From Methylotenera sp. (lineage in GTDB: Bacteria > Pseudomonadota > Gammaproteobacteria > Burkholderiales > Methylophilaceae): a stretch of DNA of 64,000 bases. A program made the translations under genes and the position numbers. A model generated the notes under the pieces. The model worked only from the letters and a program-made list of their open reading frames with translations, was not told the DNA's origin and made no database searches. The stretch lies in assembly GCF_013141425.1 (NCBI RefSeq), contig NZ_JABFRA010000019.1, positions 1-64,000 on the forward strand, written 5' to 3'. Shown in pieces: positions 1-11,585 of the stretch. Numbering within the stretch: the first letter of the stretch is position 1; each line of letters opens with the position of its first letter.

Positions 1-2
1 AG

Positions 3-458
3 CAGATTGCAAGGGCGATTATTACGGAGCGCAATGACGGGCGCGCCATCACCACTACAGGGCAACTTGCCAAGGTCGTGGCAGGGGCAGTCACGCGGTT
101 TGAGCCAGGGCAGAACCCCGCAACGCGTACATTTCAAGCTTTACGGATTTTCGTCAATCAAGAGCTTGAGGAGTTATCGCTAACCATGCCGCAGTGCTTG
201 GCTTTGTTGGCGCCACAGGGTCGATTAGCTGTGATTAGTTTTCACTCGCTAGAAGATCGTATTGTGAAGCAGTTTATTCGTGATCAAGCGAATCGCGATG
301 ACTTGCCTGCTAACTTTCCTGTGCGTGCGGCAGATTTGCCACAGCCAAAAATGGTCAACGTTGGCAAGGTGGTTAAGTCAAGCGCTAAAGAAATTAAAGT
401 CAATCCGCGTTCAAGAAGTGCGGTGTTGCGCGTGGCGGAAAGAACGAGCGTAGCATGA
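3..458 (+). CDS. rsmH: 16S rRNA m4C1402 methyltransferase RsmH (MraW), 3' part only
   Basis: The window opens inside this gene. The frame is open from base 3 and gives the last 151 residues; the start and the N-terminal SAM-binding half lie upstream. The visible part includes ARAIITERNDGR and GRLAVISFHSLEDRIVK, both typical of RsmH, which N4-methylates C1402 of 16S rRNA in the cytoplasm. It is normally the gene just before ftsL in division clusters, as here. The stop overlaps the ftsL start as ATGA, so the two are probably translationally coupled. The GTG at 78 is internal and not a true start. Confidence 0.95.
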   Translation, partial: QIARAIITERNDGRAITTTGQLAKVVAGAVTRFEPGQNPATRTFQALRIFVNQELEELSLTMPQCLALLAPQGRLAVISFHSLEDRIVKQFIRDQANRDDLPANFPVRAADLPQPKMVNVGKVVKSSAKEIKVNPRSRSAVLRVAERTSVA

Positions 459-811
459 CACGCTTAAACCTCATTTTGTTTTTTGCCTTGATGTTATCTG
501 CCCTGGGGTTGGTGAATTCTCAGCATAAGGCACGCAACCTCTACATTGAGCTTGAGCGTAGCAACCAAGCCGCGAAGCAGATTGAATTGGAATACGGGCA
601 GTTGCAGCTTGAGCAAAGTACTTGGGCGATGCATTCACGCATTGAGAAGATTGCGGCAACGCAAATGCAGATGCAGGTGCCAGATGCTAAGCGAGTGCAA
701 GTGGTATCGCCTAACCAGACCGAATCAGCGCAGGCCATTGGCGAGCAATCTAATCAGGCGATAGTAACTATTACTAAACAAGAAAAGCCGCAACATGGAG
801 ATGCGCAATAA
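455..811 (+). CDS. ftsL: cell division protein FtsL
   Basis: Small bitopic inner-membrane divisome protein of 118 residues. A short cytoplasmic N-terminus precedes one membrane segment at about residues 5-22. The periplasmic part at about residues 25-75 is rich in Leu, Glu and Gln and fits the FtsL coiled coil that pairs with FtsB and recruits FtsW/FtsI. Sequence conservation in this family is low, so the call rests on size, topology and position between rsmH and ftsI. The stop overlaps the ftsI start (TAATG). Confidence 0.92.
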   Translation: MTRLNLILFFALMLSALGLVNSQHKARNLYIELERSNQAAKQIELEYGQLQLEQSTWAMHSRIEKIAATQMQMQVPDAKRVQVVSPNQTESAQAIGEQSNQAIVTITKQEKPQHGDAQ

Positions 812-2571
812 TGGCATTTCATCCTTTTATGCGCTCATCAGTGAATACGCAGGTAATTGTTAAGTTGCCAGCTTGGCGCCGCCGTTTACTGTTGATTGCC
901 GTATTGCTAGGGTTCGCTGCTTTGTTGGGGCGCAGTATTTACTTGCAAGGGATACATAAAAAGTTTTTGCAAGATAAAGGCGATGCGCGATATAGTCGAA
1001 ATCTAGTCTTAACTTCGCAGCGCGGTAAAATTACTGATAGGAATGGCGAATTGTTGGCAATTAGCACGCCTGTGGAGTCTGTTTGGGCAAGTCCGCCAGA
1101 TGTGCAGATAGATGCAGCACAAACCAAGCAAGTGGCAGAATTGTTAAATCTAAAACTTGATGCAGTAAAGAAAAAATTAGCCAATAGTGAACGCGAATTC
1201 GTTTATTTAAAGCGCCGTATTTCACCTGAGCTGGCAGCAAAAGTAATGAAACTTGGCGTATCGGGTGTCGATTTGCAACGCGAATACAAGCGTTATTACC
1301 CAGCTGGTGAAGTAACAGCACATCTGGTTGGTTTTACTGGGCCGGGGGATAAGGGTGCGGGTGATCGTGGCCTTGAGGGTTTTGAATTGGAAAAAAACAC
1401 TTCACTCTCAGGTGTAGATGGAAGCCGCCGGGTGATTAAAGATCGTTCTGGCCATATTATTGAAGATTTGCAAGCTGTCAAAGTTCCGCAAGATGGTCGT
1501 GACGTGGCTTTGTCAATCGATCTGAGAATCCAGTATATCGCACACCGCGAATTAGCCAGAGCGGTTGCGGCACACAAGGCGCAGGCAGGGGCAGTGGTTG
1601 TGCTGGATGCAAAAACTGGTGAAGTGCTTGCGATGGCCAATGTGCCGACATACAACCCTAATAATCCAGTGAATATCAAAGGTAAAACACGTAACCGCGC
1701 CATTGTTGATACGTTTGAGCCAGGATCAACATTAAAATCAGTAATCGCGGCCGCTGGATTGGAATCCGGTAAATTCACGCCAGAAACTAAAATTCAAACC
1801 GCCCCTGGGCACTTTAGTATTGGTCCTGCCACCATTCATGATTCACATCCGCAGGGAATATTGACGGTTGCTGAGGTGATTCAGAAATCTTCAAACGTTG
1901 GTGCCTCAAAAATTGCACTGGCCTTGGATCGACAGTTTATGTGGAATATTTACAATGAACTGGGGCTGGGCCACGTTGAGGGTATAGGTTTTCCAGGTGA
2001 GGCCTCGGGTAGATTGCGCCCTTATAAAACCTGGCGCCCAATTGAGCAGGCGACCATGTCGTTTGGTCACGGTATTAGTGTCACGCTGCTACAGTTGGCG
2101 AGGTTATACACCGTCTTTGCCAATGAGGGCGAATTGCGCCCTGTTTCCTTATTGAAGTTGGCCGAGATACCTGTCGGCCAGCAAGTGTTTTCTGCTGTCA
2201 CCGCAAACCATGTAAAAGATATGTTGGAGCTTGTAGTGCAACCTGGCGGTACCGCTGTGAAAGCGCAGGTGTTGGGCTATCGCGTGGGCGGTAAAACTGG
2301 AACGGCACATAAGTTGGGTGACCATGGTTATTTGGATGACAAATACGTGGCCTCGTTTGTCGGATTAGCGCCAGCGTCTGACCCACGATTTATTATTGCG
2401 GTGATGATTGATGAGCCAAGTAATGGTGCTTATTACGGCGGTACAGTAGCGGCTCCAGTGTTTAGCACTATCATGGCTGATACCTTACGTTTGTTTGCGG
2501 TGCCACAAGATGCGCCGAATAACAATGTAGTACTCGAAGGCAATGATGAAGATGTTAAGGAGGGAATATGA
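811..2571 (+). CDS. ftsI: peptidoglycan D,D-transpeptidase FtsI (PBP3)
   Basis: Septal class B penicillin-binding protein of 586 residues that cross-links peptidoglycan at the division site. One membrane anchor lies at about residues 25-42, followed by the PBP dimerisation/pedestal domain (about 65-220) and the transpeptidase domain. The three catalytic motifs are present: STLK at 306-309 with the acylated serine, SSN at 360-362, and KTG at 495-497. Length is normal for the family. It sits between ftsL and murE, overlapping both by a few bases, so co-expression with the Mur enzymes is likely. Confidence 0.97.
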   Translation: MAFHPFMRSSVNTQVIVKLPAWRRRLLLIAVLLGFAALLGRSIYLQGIHKKFLQDKGDARYSRNLVLTSQRGKITDRNGELLAISTPVESVWASPPDVQIDAAQTKQVAELLNLKLDAVKKKLANSEREFVYLKRRISPELAAKVMKLGVSGVDLQREYKRYYPAGEVTAHLVGFTGPGDKGAGDRGLEGFELEKNTSLSGVDGSRRVIKDRSGHIIEDLQAVKVPQDGRDVALSIDLRIQYIAHRELARAVAAHKAQAGAVVVLDAKTGEVLAMANVPTYNPNNPVNIKGKTRNRAIVDTFEPGSTLKSVIAAAGLESGKFTPETKIQTAPGHFSIGPATIHDSHPQGILTVAEVIQKSSNVGASKIALALDRQFMWNIYNELGLGHVEGIGFPGEASGRLRPYKTWRPIEQATMSFGHGISVTLLQLARLYTVFANEGELRPVSLLKLAEIPVGQQVFSAVTANHVKDMLELVVQPGGTAVKAQVLGYRVGGKTGTAHKLGDHGYLDDKYVASFVGLAPASDPRFIIAVMIDEPSNGAYYGGTVAAPVFSTIMADTLRLFAVPQDAPNNNVVLEGNDEDVKEGI

Positions 2572-4031
2572 GTATTCTCGCCTCTTTAAATCAAATATTC
2601 ACATCCATTACGGCCGATAGCCGAAAAGTGCAGGTGGGTTCGCTATTTTTGGCGTATCCAGGCGCGCATAGCGATGGCCGTGATTATATCGCACAGGCCA
2701 TACAGGCCGGTGCAACGGCAGTAATATGGGAGCAGAAGAACTTTGCTTGGCATGATGCTTGGCAGTTAGACAATATTGCAGTAAATGACTTAAAACAGCA
2801 GGCGGGTCTGATTGCTGCGGAATATTACCAAAATCCATCTAAGCAATTAACCATGGTAGGTGTGACTGGTACTAATGGTAAAACTTCTGTAAGCCAGTGG
2901 GTTGCACAATGCCTGACCTTACTCAGTACAAAAACCGCGGTGTTAGGCACGATAGGCAATGGTTTTATCGGCGCGCAAACAGAGGCGGTAAACACCACGC
3001 CAGATGCAATTTTATTACAAGGCATGTTGGCTGACTATGTTGCCCAGCAGGCCAAAGCTGTCGTGATGGAAGTGTCTTCGCACGGCTTGGATCAAGGGCG
3101 GGTGAATGGTGTGGCATTTGATATTGCCGTACTGACCAATTTGAGCCGTGACCATCTCGATTATCACGGCACCATGGAGGCTTATGGTGAATCTAAGCAA
3201 AAATTATTCACTTGGGATGACTTAAGTGCGGCCATTGTGAATGTGGATGATGCGTTCGGTATTGCCTTAGCGGATTCACTAAAAGCACAGGGCAAAAAAT
3301 ATACAAGCTATGGACTAGATACGCTAGCCAACCAAGTGGCCGATGTGCAAGGTAGTCGCTTGAAATTGCACGATGCAGGCTTAACGATGCAGGTAGTTAC
3401 TGCGCAAGGGACTGCCCTACTGACCGCGCCAGTATTAGGCCGGTTTAATGCGTATAACGTACTGGCCGTTTTAGCCACTTTATTAGCCCTCAACGTGACT
3501 TTGGCCGATGCGGTAGAAGTCATTGCCAACATTAAGCCCGTGCATGGACGTATGCAACAGTTTGGCGGCGGCGCTTTGCCGCTAGTAGTGATTGATTATG
3601 CCCACACGCCAGACGCGTTAGAAAAGGTATTAAGTACCTTGAAAGAGCAAGCCAAAGGTCGCCTGATTTGCGTGTTTGGTTGCGGCGGAGATCGTGATGC
3701 AGGCAAGCGTCCCTTGATGGGTGAGATTGCCTCACAACTTGCTGATTCAGTGATCGTGACCAGTGATAATCCGCGCCATGAGGACCCTGAGACCATTATT
3801 AATGACATTGTCAGCACGTTGCCGGCTGGCTATTTACTTGAAGCAGATCGCACAAAGGCCATTCATCGAGCTGTGCAGTTGGCTAAGTCAGGCGATATTG
3901 TATTGTTGGCAGGCAAGGGCCATGAGAACTATCAAGAAATCGCTGGTGTGAAATACCCGTTTGATGATGCGCTAATTGCACAGGCGGCGTTGAAAAATCA
4001 CCCAAATTTTAGCGCGAGGGCTTCCGCATGA
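2568..4031 (+). CDS. murE: UDP-MurNAc-L-Ala-D-Glu:meso-diaminopimelate ligase MurE
   Basis: Cytoplasmic ATP-dependent ligase of 487 residues that adds the third amino acid of the peptidoglycan stem. The Mur ligase P-loop GTNGKTS is at 101-107. The DNPR motif at 400-403 is the family signature for meso-diaminopimelate as substrate; lysine-specific MurE lacks it. So the stem peptide is the usual Gram-negative DAP type. The start overlaps the ftsI stop (ATGA) and the end overlaps murF, consistent with one polycistronic message. Confidence 0.97.
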   Translation: MSILASLNQIFTSITADSRKVQVGSLFLAYPGAHSDGRDYIAQAIQAGATAVIWEQKNFAWHDAWQLDNIAVNDLKQQAGLIAAEYYQNPSKQLTMVGVTGTNGKTSVSQWVAQCLTLLSTKTAVLGTIGNGFIGAQTEAVNTTPDAILLQGMLADYVAQQAKAVVMEVSSHGLDQGRVNGVAFDIAVLTNLSRDHLDYHGTMEAYGESKQKLFTWDDLSAAIVNVDDAFGIALADSLKAQGKKYTSYGLDTLANQVADVQGSRLKLHDAGLTMQVVTAQGTALLTAPVLGRFNAYNVLAVLATLLALNVTLADAVEVIANIKPVHGRMQQFGGGALPLVVIDYAHTPDALEKVLSTLKEQAKGRLICVFGCGGDRDAGKRPLMGEIASQLADSVIVTSDNPRHEDPETIINDIVSTLPAGYLLEADRTKAIHRAVQLAKSGDIVLLAGKGHENYQEIAGVKYPFDDALIAQAALKNHPNFSARASA

Positions 4032-5434
4032 TGAAATTTTCTGAAGCCGCAAGCGCCATGCAAGCCAAACTTCAAGGTAACGATGCCGTGTTTAGCAGTG
4101 TCGGTACCGATAGCCGCAACGTAAGCAAGGGTCAGTTGTTTGTTGCGCTAAAAGGTGAAAATTTTGATGGTCACGACTATGCAGCACAAGCCTTAGCACA
4201 AGGGGCGGCGGCAGTGTTGGTATCAAATCCAAATCTAGGGATTGAACCTGCGCTAGTGGTTGAAGATACTTATCTAGCTTTGGGTGCATTAGCTAGTTAT
4301 TGGCGTGCAAAGTTCGCTATTCCCGTAATTGCGATTACTGGAAGTAACGGCAAGACCACGGTTAAAGAGATGATTTTGGCAATTTTAGTAGCCAAGGCTG
4401 GCCGTGAAAATGCGGTGCATGCTACCGTTGGAAATCTAAATAACCACATTGGCCTGCCGCTAACCTTACTTAAGTTGCATACAGATCATCAATTCTCAGT
4501 GCTTGAAATGGGCATGAGTCATTTAGGTGAAATCGAATATTTAAGCCGTATCGCCAAGCCGACAGTGGCCGTAATTAACAACGCAGGTACAGCGCATATT
4601 GGCGAAGTGGGTTCGCGTGAGAATATTGCCAAAGCGAAAGGTGAGATATTTGCAGGGTTGGATGCGTTAGGCGTAGCGGTTATTAATGCGGATGATGCCT
4701 ATGCTGATTATTGGATTGGGCTGAATTCAGCAAGAAACGTGCTGACATTTAGCCTAAAAAATGCAGCTGACGTGACGGCGACATATGTTGAACATGAGAA
4801 TTTAAGTCAAATTAATTTAACCACCAGACAAGGCACGGTGAGTTTTAGTTTGGCTGTATTAGGCGCGCACAACATAAGTAATGCAGTCGCTGCCAGCGCG
4901 GTTGCAGTTGCATTGGGGGTATCTAACGCCGATATAGCGAGCGGTCTTAGTAGTTTTGGCGGCGTAAAAGGTCGATTGCAACGCAAAGCAGGATTAAATG
5001 GCGCCAAACTTATTGATGATACTTATAACGCGAATCCAGATTCAATGCGCGCCGCGATTGATGTATTGGCTCAGCAAGCGGGTGAGAAACTACTCGTGCT
5101 TGGCGACATGGGTGAGTTAGGGGCGAATGCAAAAAATATGCATGCAGAAATTGGCAAATATGCAAAGGCCGCAGGTTTAAAACACTTGTTTTGTTTGGGC
5201 GAATTAAGTACAGAAATGGCGCGTGCATTTGGTGCTGGTGCTTCTCACTACGCCACGCCGGAGGATCTTGTGGCGGTGGTAGAGCCATTAATGATTGAAA
5301 ATACAACCGTATTGGTGAAAGGCTCACGCTTTATGAAAATGGAGCGTGTTATTGACTTGTTAGAGGCGAAATCAGGTGCTGTAGCATCCATAATTGCATC
5401 TGACCTACAAAAAATACAAAGGGAGGATCAATAA
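4028..5434 (+). CDS. murF: UDP-MurNAc-tripeptide:D-Ala-D-Ala ligase MurF
   Basis: Cytoplasmic ligase of 468 residues that attaches D-Ala-D-Ala to the UDP-MurNAc tripeptide. It has the three-domain Mur ligase layout with the P-loop GSNGKTT at 105-111 and the family segment [11 protein letters not shown] near residue 330. The first ATG overlaps the murE stop; a second ATG follows directly, so the exact start could be one codon later. The D-Ala-D-Ala substrate is made by Ddl, encoded about 7 kb downstream in the same cluster. Confidence 0.96.
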   Translation: MMKFSEAASAMQAKLQGNDAVFSSVGTDSRNVSKGQLFVALKGENFDGHDYAAQALAQGAAAVLVSNPNLGIEPALVVEDTYLALGALASYWRAKFAIPVIAITGSNGKTTVKEMILAILVAKAGRENAVHATVGNLNNHIGLPLTLLKLHTDHQFSVLEMGMSHLGEIEYLSRIAKPTVAVINNAGTAHIGEVGSRENIAKAKGEIFAGLDALGVAVINADDAYADYWIGLNSARNVLTFSLKNAADVTATYVEHENLSQINLTTRQGTVSFSLAVLGAHNISNAVAASAVAVALGVSNADIASGLSSFGGVKGRLQRKAGLNGAKLIDDTYNANPDSMRAAIDVLAQQAGEKLLVLGDMGELGANAKNMHAEIGKYAKAAGLKHLFCLGELSTEMARAFGAGASHYATPEDLVAVVEPLMIENTTVLVKGSRFMKMERVIDLLEAKSGAVASIIASDLQKIQREDQ

Positions 5435-6537
5435 TGTTACTCGAGCTGGCTCGTTGGTTAGCACACGATGTTCGTGGTTTTCATGTGTTTAATTACATTA
5501 CTTTGCGCGCGGTCTTAGCTACGTTAACGGCCTTGGCGATCTCATTCATCGCTGGTCCGAGCATGATTCGTAAACTCACCGAGTACAAAGTCGGACAAGC
5601 CGTGCGTGATGATGGCCCACAAACGCATCTCATTAAAACCGGCACTCCAACCATGGGGGGCGCATTGATACTGGTAGCAATTGCCATATCAACCTTACTT
5701 TGGGCAGATTTAAGTAATCGGTTTGTGTGGGTCGTGTTAGTGACTACGCTTGGCTTTGGTGCAGTTGGCTGGGTAGATGATTATCGTAAAGTAGTGCATC
5801 GCAATCCTAAAGGCCTGTCCGCAAAAGCTAAGTTTTTCTGGCAAAGCCTGATTGGTTTGGCGGTCGCTGTATTTTTGTACAAAACTTCAGTCACCGTTGT
5901 GGAAACCACGTTAATTGTCCCCTTCTTCAAGACGCTGGTACTGCCGCTTAGTGCAATAGGCTTCATTGTGTTGACTTATTTAGTAGTGGTGGGAAGCAGT
6001 AATGCGGTGAATTTAACGGATGGCTTAGATGGTTTGGCCATTCTACCAACGGTGATGGTAGCCAGTGCTTTGGGCATTTTTGCTTACGTCGCCGGGCATT
6101 TGTATTTCTCAAAATACCTCGGTGTGCCCTATGTGGCGGGAGCAGGTGAACTCATGGTCTTTTGCGCAGCGATGGCAGGTGCTGGTTTAGGCTTTCTATG
6201 GTTTAACGCTTATCCAGCCGAAGTGTTTATGGGAGATGTCGGCGCATTAGCGTTGGGCGCTGCCTTGGGTATTGTGGCGGTGATTGTAAGGCAAGAGATT
6301 ATATTGTTCATTATGGGCGGTGTATTTGTAGTTGAGACGTTTTCAGTGGCCGCGCAAGTCCTGTACTTCAAATATACCAAGAAGAAGTATGGAGTTGGTC
6401 GACGCATTTTCTTAATGGCGCCCTTACACCATCACTACGAAGAAAAAGGCTGGAAAGAAACGCAAGTCGTGGTGCGCTTTTGGATTATCAGCATGATGTT
6501 GGTGTTGGTTGGGTTAGCCAGTTTGAAATTGAGATGA
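5434..6537 (+). CDS. mraY: phospho-MurNAc-pentapeptide transferase MraY
   Basis: Polytopic inner-membrane enzyme of 367 residues with about ten hydrophobic segments. It transfers phospho-MurNAc-pentapeptide from UDP to undecaprenyl phosphate to give lipid I. Conserved cytoplasmic-loop motifs are visible: [14 protein letters not shown] with the paired aspartates, [13 protein letters not shown], and the HHHYEEKGW loop near the C-terminus. The start overlaps the murF stop (TAATG). Length and order match the standard cluster. Confidence 0.97.
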   Translation: MLLELARWLAHDVRGFHVFNYITLRAVLATLTALAISFIAGPSMIRKLTEYKVGQAVRDDGPQTHLIKTGTPTMGGALILVAIAISTLLWADLSNRFVWVVLVTTLGFGAVGWVDDYRKVVHRNPKGLSAKAKFFWQSLIGLAVAVFLYKTSVTVVETTLIVPFFKTLVLPLSAIGFIVLTYLVVVGSSNAVNLTDGLDGLAILPTVMVASALGIFAYVAGHLYFSKYLGVPYVAGAGELMVFCAAMAGAGLGFLWFNAYPAEVFMGDVGALALGAALGIVAVIVRQEIILFIMGGVFVVETFSVAAQVLYFKYTKKKYGVGRRIFLMAPLHHHYEEKGWKETQVVVRFWIISMMLVLVGLASLKLR

Positions 6538-6550
6538 CGATTAAATAACC

Positions 6551-7921
6551 ATGAAAACTGTCTTAAAAGACAAAAAAGTACTCGTGCTAGGCCTTGGTGA
6601 TACAGGCTTATCAGCTTTGCGCTGGCTTGCAGTGCAGGGAGCACGTTTGTCTGTGGCAGATACGCGTGAAAATCCGCCAGGCTTGGATGCATTGAAAGCA
6701 GAATTGCCACAAGTGCAAATTTACACTGGCGCATTTCAAGCGAGTACTTTTGCAGGTGTAGATTTAGTAGTAGCTAGTCCTGGTGTGCCGCTGAGCGAGC
6801 ATGAAATTCAAGCGGCAATTGCACGTGGAACCCCTGTGGTGGGCGACGTTGAATTATTTGCGCAATATCGCTCCAGCAGTTCTAAGGTGATTGCTATTAC
6901 TGGGGCGAATGGCAAAACCACAGTAACAACATTGGTCGGCGAAATCTGCAAAGCTGCCGGTTTAAAAACCATTGTAGCTGGCAATATCGGGTTACCAGTC
7001 CTAGATGCACTTGGCCTGCAAACACCAGATGTTTACGTGCTGGAGCTATCCAGTTTTCAACTGGAAACCACCAGCAGTTTGCAAGTGGATGCGGCTAGCA
7101 TGCTCAATCTTTCTGAAGATCACATGGATAGATATACAAGCTTTCAAGATTACGCAATCGCGAAAGCACGTATTTTTTACAACGCCAAGTTGCAAGTGTT
7201 GAATCGCGATGACGCCTGGAGCATGTTAATGGCGCGTCCTAAGTTGGCACAAGTGACATTTGGGCTATCTAATGAAGCTGATGAAAACTCATATGGTCTG
7301 AAGCAAGTGGACGGTGAAACATGGTTGTGCGAAGGTAACAAAGAGCTGATTAACATCCAAGATTTAAAAATTGTCGGATTGCACAATGCCGCGAATGCAC
7401 TCGCGGCAGTCGCCTTGTGTCGTGGCATTGGGATTGATTACCCGCACATCATTCAAACCTTATATAACTTTAAAGGCTTACCCCACCGTGTCGAATGGGT
7501 TGCTACTATCGATGAGGTTGATTATTACGATGACTCAAAAGGCACTAACGTTGGTGCGACTTGTGCGGCACTCTCAGGCTTGGCGCAAAAAGTAGTGCTT
7601 ATTGCTGGTGGAGATGGCAAAGGCCAGGATTTTTCACCCTTGCAAGAGGTGGTTGCTGAGAATGCGCGGGCGGTGGTGTTAATTGGCCGCGATGCGCCTT
7701 TGATTGAAGCTGTATTGTTGCAAACAGGCATTCCCATGTATCAGGCAATTGACCTGCCAGAAGCCGTGAATATTGCCAAAAAAATTGCTCATACAGGCGA
7801 TGCGGTATTACTGTCACCCGCTTGTGCAAGCTTTGATATGTTTAAAAATTATGTGCACCGTGCAGAAGTTTTTGTGCAAGCCGTCAAGGCCTTAGAGGCT
7901 TTAGAAAAGGCAAGCGCATGA
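6551..7921 (+). CDS. murD: UDP-MurNAc-L-Ala:D-Glu ligase MurD
   Basis: Cytoplasmic Mur ligase of 456 residues that adds D-glutamate to UDP-MurNAc-L-Ala. An N-terminal Rossmann-like domain ([16 protein letters not shown]) precedes the central ATPase domain, with P-loop GANGKTT at 118-124. The C-terminal domain contains [11 protein letters not shown] and [11 protein letters not shown], both typical of MurD. The 13-base gap to mraY is short and the stop overlaps the ftsW start (ATGA). Confidence 0.97.
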   Translation: MKTVLKDKKVLVLGLGDTGLSALRWLAVQGARLSVADTRENPPGLDALKAELPQVQIYTGAFQASTFAGVDLVVASPGVPLSEHEIQAAIARGTPVVGDVELFAQYRSSSSKVIAITGANGKTTVTTLVGEICKAAGLKTIVAGNIGLPVLDALGLQTPDVYVLELSSFQLETTSSLQVDAASMLNLSEDHMDRYTSFQDYAIAKARIFYNAKLQVLNRDDAWSMLMARPKLAQVTFGLSNEADENSYGLKQVDGETWLCEGNKELINIQDLKIVGLHNAANALAAVALCRGIGIDYPHIIQTLYNFKGLPHRVEWVATIDEVDYYDDSKGTNVGATCAALSGLAQKVVLIAGGDGKGQDFSPLQEVVAENARAVVLIGRDAPLIEAVLLQTGIPMYQAIDLPEAVNIAKKIAHTGDAVLLSPACASFDMFKNYVHRAEVFVQAVKALEALEKASA

Positions 7922-9081
7922 TAACCACCATGCTTAATCGCGAACGCATCAATTCGCCAAATTATGACCAAGGTTTGTTGTGGGTGGTGTTGTGCTTGCT
8001 CGGCATTGGTTTGGTCATGGTGTATTCCGCATCCATCGCCATTGCAGAGGCTGATAAAGGCGTAGGTCATAACAGTAGTTATTATTTGACGCATCAGGTT
8101 GTTTTTATGCTTGTTGGGCTCACTGCAGCGTTTGTAGCCTTTAATGTGCCGATTGCTTGGTGGCAAAAAATGGCACCTTATTTATTTTTATTCGGCTTAG
8201 TGCTGTTGGTGCTGGTGCTCATTCCTGGTATTGGCCTTAAAGCGGGTGGCAGTCGCCGTTGGTTAAAGCTATTTGTAGTAAATCCGCAGCCTTCGGAATT
8301 TATGAAATTATTTGCTGCCATCTACGTGGCAGATTACACCGTACGTAAGGCGGCTGTGATGCAAAGCTTTAGGCACGGCTTCTTGCCAATGTTAATTGTG
8401 ATGCTGCTGGTTGGCGGCTTGCTACTTCGCGAACCAGATTTTGGTGCATTTGCAGTGATTGCCGCGATTTCCATTTCCATTTTATGGTTGGGCGGCATTA
8501 ATGGTCGAATTTTTGCGGGTTTATTGATTTTACTGGTGGTGGGTTTTGTGTTCCTAATTTGGAGTTCGCCTTACCGGTTGGAGCGAGTGATTGGCTTTAT
8601 GGATCCATGGGCAGACCCTTACGGCAAAGGTTATCAGCTCTCGCATGCGCTAATCGCGTTTGGTCGTGGCGAATGGTTTGGTGTAGGCTTGGGTGCCAGT
8701 GTTGAGAAGCTGCTGTATTTGCCAGAAGCGCATACTGACTTTTTGTTGGCAGTAGTGGCTGAGGAGCTAGGATTTGTTGGGGTGTTAACTGTGATTGGCT
8801 TGTTTGTTTGGATCGTGATTCGTGCGTTTGGCATTGCAAAAGAAGCAATTGCTAATGAGCGCTACTTTGCTGCTTTGCTTTCACAGGGTTTGGGCGTTTG
8901 GATGGGTGTGCAAGGCATTATTAATATGGGGGTGAATATGGGTCTGTTGCCTACCAAAGGGCTGACTTTGCCACTACTGTCATTTGGCGGTAGCGGCATA
9001 TTAGCGAATTGCGTTGCTATGGCCATCATCCTCAGAATTGATTTTGAGAATAGACGACTACAAAAGGGCCTGCCAGCATGA
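7918..9081 (+). CDS. ftsW: septal lipid II polymerase FtsW (SEDS family)
   Basis: Polytopic SEDS-family glycosyltransferase of 387 residues that polymerises lipid II at the septum together with FtsI. About ten hydrophobic segments are visible. Family landmarks are PSEFMKL, REPDFG, the loop [18 protein letters not shown], and the C-terminal [13 protein letters not shown]. Both ends overlap neighbours (murD and murG) as ATGA. FtsI, its cognate transpeptidase, is encoded in the same cluster. Confidence 0.97.
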   Translation: MITTMLNRERINSPNYDQGLLWVVLCLLGIGLVMVYSASIAIAEADKGVGHNSSYYLTHQVVFMLVGLTAAFVAFNVPIAWWQKMAPYLFLFGLVLLVLVLIPGIGLKAGGSRRWLKLFVVNPQPSEFMKLFAAIYVADYTVRKAAVMQSFRHGFLPMLIVMLLVGGLLLREPDFGAFAVIAAISISILWLGGINGRIFAGLLILLVVGFVFLIWSSPYRLERVIGFMDPWADPYGKGYQLSHALIAFGRGEWFGVGLGASVEKLLYLPEAHTDFLLAVVAEELGFVGVLTVIGLFVWIVIRAFGIAKEAIANERYFAALLSQGLGVWMGVQGIINMGVNMGLLPTKGLTLPLLSFGGSGILANCVAMAIILRIDFENRRLQKGLPA

Positions 9082-10163
9082 ATCTTGCCCTAATAAAATC
9101 AAGTAAAACCTTAATGGTCATGGCTGGCGGCACGGGTGGCCACGTCTATCCAGCCATGGCGGTGGCAGATAACTTAAAAGCGAAGGGTTGGAAAATCGTC
9201 TGGCTGTGTACAGAAGGAGGCATGGAAAACCGCTTGATTGAGAATAGTGGCTATGAAAAAGCCATGATTACCATGCAAGGTGTGCGCGGTAAGGGTTGGC
9301 TAGACTGGGTCTTGTTGCCAGTAAAATTAGTAAAAGCCTGTGCACAGAGCGCTGCAGCTATTCGGCTACATCAGCCAAACGTGGTGTTAGGTATGGGTGG
9401 CTTTGCCGCTTTCCCAGGTGGTTTGATGGCAAAGTTGCTTGGCAAGCCATTAGTGATTCATGAGCAAAATTCTATTGCAGGCTTAACCAATAAAGTATTG
9501 GCAAAATTCGCAACACGCGTATTGGCGGCATTCCCGGCGGCGTTTGCTGGCAAAGCGCAGTTGGTTGGTAATCCAGTAAGGGCAGATATTGCGAATGTAG
9601 TCGCGCCAGAAGTACGTTTTTCTACCCGTACAGGCGCACTACGCTTGTTGGTTGTAGGGGGAAGTTTAGGCGCACAAGCTTTGAACGAGGTGATTCCGCA
9701 AGCCTTAGCAAAGCTTCCTGTCGGGCAACGTCCGCAAGTGGTGCATCAGGCGGGAGTAAAACACATTGAGGCTTTAAAACAAAATTATGAAAGTGCTGCC
9801 GTTGCGGCGGAATCAAAAGCCTTTATTGATGATATGGCAAGCCTGTATGCATGGGCTGATTTTATTATTTGCCGCTCAGGGGCACTCACGGTGGCCGAAG
9901 TTTCAGCCGTAGGTTTGGGTTCGCTCATGGTGCCATTTCCATTTGCGGTGGATGACCACCAAACCACCAACGCCTTGTATTTGGTTGATAGTGGTGCAGC
10001 ATTTTTAGTGCAGCAACAAGCGCTAAGTGTTGATAAGTTGGTGAATATTCTGAGTGAATTAACTCGCGAAACATGTTTAGAAATGGCAATAAAAGCGCGT
10101 GTATTAGGTAAGCCCGAGGCCACAGAAAACGTGGCAAATAATTGTATAGAAGTTGCACTTTAG
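9078..10163 (+). CDS. murG: lipid I GlcNAc transferase MurG
   Basis: Peripheral inner-membrane GT-B glycosyltransferase of 361 residues that adds GlcNAc to lipid I, giving lipid II. The glycine-rich N-terminal loop [10 protein letters not shown] (about residues 16-25), [11 protein letters not shown] and HEQNSIAG mark the acceptor domain. GGSLGAQ and the C-terminal [11 protein letters not shown] mark the UDP-GlcNAc domain. The ATG overlaps the ftsW stop. The N-terminal ten residues before the first strand are slightly longer than in E. coli MurG. Confidence 0.97.
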   Translation: MNLALIKSSKTLMVMAGGTGGHVYPAMAVADNLKAKGWKIVWLCTEGGMENRLIENSGYEKAMITMQGVRGKGWLDWVLLPVKLVKACAQSAAAIRLHQPNVVLGMGGFAAFPGGLMAKLLGKPLVIHEQNSIAGLTNKVLAKFATRVLAAFPAAFAGKAQLVGNPVRADIANVVAPEVRFSTRTGALRLLVVGGSLGAQALNEVIPQALAKLPVGQRPQVVHQAGVKHIEALKQNYESAAVAAESKAFIDDMASLYAWADFIICRSGALTVAEVSAVGLGSLMVPFPFAVDDHQTTNALYLVDSGAAFLVQQQALSVDKLVNILSELTRETCLEMAIKARVLGKPEATENVANNCIEVAL

Positions 10164-10175
10164 AGATTAAATACC

Positions 10176-11585
10176 ATGAAGCATAAAGTCAAAAACATAC
10201 ATTTTGTTGGCATTGGTGGCTCAGGCATGAGCGGCATAGCAGAGGTGCTTATTAATTTAAACTTTACAGTAACGGGTTCAGATTTAGCATCGAATGCCAC
10301 TACACAACGTTTAGTTGCGTTCGGGGCAACCGTGTATCAGGGACACGGGGCAGAAAATGTTAAGGATGCGGATGTGGTGGTCGTTTCTTCAGCCGTAAAT
10401 GAAGCGAATCCTGAAGTTAAGGCCGCACGAGCCAGAAATATCCCGGTGGTACCACGGGCACTGATGTTGGCAGAATTGATGCGTTTTAGGCAGGGGATTG
10501 CAGTGGCTGGTACGCATGGAAAAACCACGACGACCAGTCTGATCGCCAGTATATTAGCCGAGGCGGGCATGGATCCGACCTTTGTCATTGGTGGCAAGTT
10601 GGAGGCGGCAAATGCCAATGCCAAGCTTGGTACGGGCGAATACATCGTGGCAGAAGCGGATGAATCCGATGCGTCATTCTTGCATTTGACCCCAGTAATG
10701 GCCGTGGTGACGAATATCGATCAAGATCACATGGACACTTACGAACATAGCTTTGAAAAACTTAAAAGTGCATTTGTTGAGTTTCTACAACAATTGCCGT
10801 TCTGGGGCATGGCAGTCGTTTGTTTGGATGATGCCAATATTCGTGAAATTTTACCGCGCATTACAAAACCCGTGATGACCTACGGCTTCAGTGAAGATGC
10901 GCGTGTGCGTGCAACAAAAGTTCGCGCAGATGATGGAAAGATGCATTTCACCGTACAGCGAATCAACGGGGTGACCACAGAATTTGATGTGACACTGAAC
11001 TTGCCAGGCAACCATTATGTGTTAAATGCTCTTGCTGCTATCGCGATTGCCAGTGAACTAGATGTACCAGATGCGGCGATTATTAAAGCGTTGAAAGAAT
11101 TTAAAGGAGTAGGAAGACGTTTTGAGCGTTACGGAGAGATTGCCGCCAAGACAGGTGGAAAATTCACCTTAATTGATGACTATGGCCATCATCCGGTGGA
11201 AATGCAGGCAGTGATAGCGGCCGCACGGGCCGCATTCCCAGCCCGACGATTAGTCATGGCCTTTCAGCCGCATCGCTACACGCGTACGCGAGATTGTTTT
11301 GAAGATTTCGTTCGCGTGCTATCAAGCGCAGATGTGCTATTGCTGACAGAAGTTTATTCAGCGGGCGAAGCGCCCATTGTGGCGGCCGATACGCGTTCAC
11401 TCATTAGATCCATTCGAGTGGCAGGCAAAATAGAGCCGCTGTTTGTAGAAACGACTGACTGTTTACCAGAGGCAATTCTAAATGTAGCACAAGCCGACGA
11501 TGTGGTCATTGTCATGGGTGCAGGTTCGATTGGACATGTAGCAGAAAATACTAGAGCGCTGGCAAATGGAGCAGTAGCAAAGTAA
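10176..11585 (+). CDS. murC: UDP-MurNAc:L-alanine ligase MurC
   Basis: Cytoplasmic Mur ligase of 469 residues that begins stem peptide synthesis by joining L-Ala to UDP-MurNAc. The N-terminal UDP-binding loop [12 protein letters not shown] and the ATPase P-loop GTHGKTT at 112-118 (histidine in place of asparagine, as in MurC and Mpl) are present. DDYGHHP and QPHRYTRT in the C-terminal half are also characteristic. Twelve bases separate it from murG, and its stop overlaps the murB start (TAATG). Confidence 0.97.
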   Translation: MKHKVKNIHFVGIGGSGMSGIAEVLINLNFTVTGSDLASNATTQRLVAFGATVYQGHGAENVKDADVVVVSSAVNEANPEVKAARARNIPVVPRALMLAELMRFRQGIAVAGTHGKTTTTSLIASILAEAGMDPTFVIGGKLEAANANAKLGTGEYIVAEADESDASFLHLTPVMAVVTNIDQDHMDTYEHSFEKLKSAFVEFLQQLPFWGMAVVCLDDANIREILPRITKPVMTYGFSEDARVRATKVRADDGKMHFTVQRINGVTTEFDVTLNLPGNHYVLNALAAIAIASELDVPDAAIIKALKEFKGVGRRFERYGEIAAKTGGKFTLIDDYGHHPVEMQAVIAAARAAFPARRLVMAFQPHRYTRTRDCFEDFVRVLSSADVLLLTEVYSAGEAPIVAADTRSLIRSIRVAGKIEPLFVETTDCLPEAILNVAQADDVVIVMGAGSIGHVAENTRALANGAVAK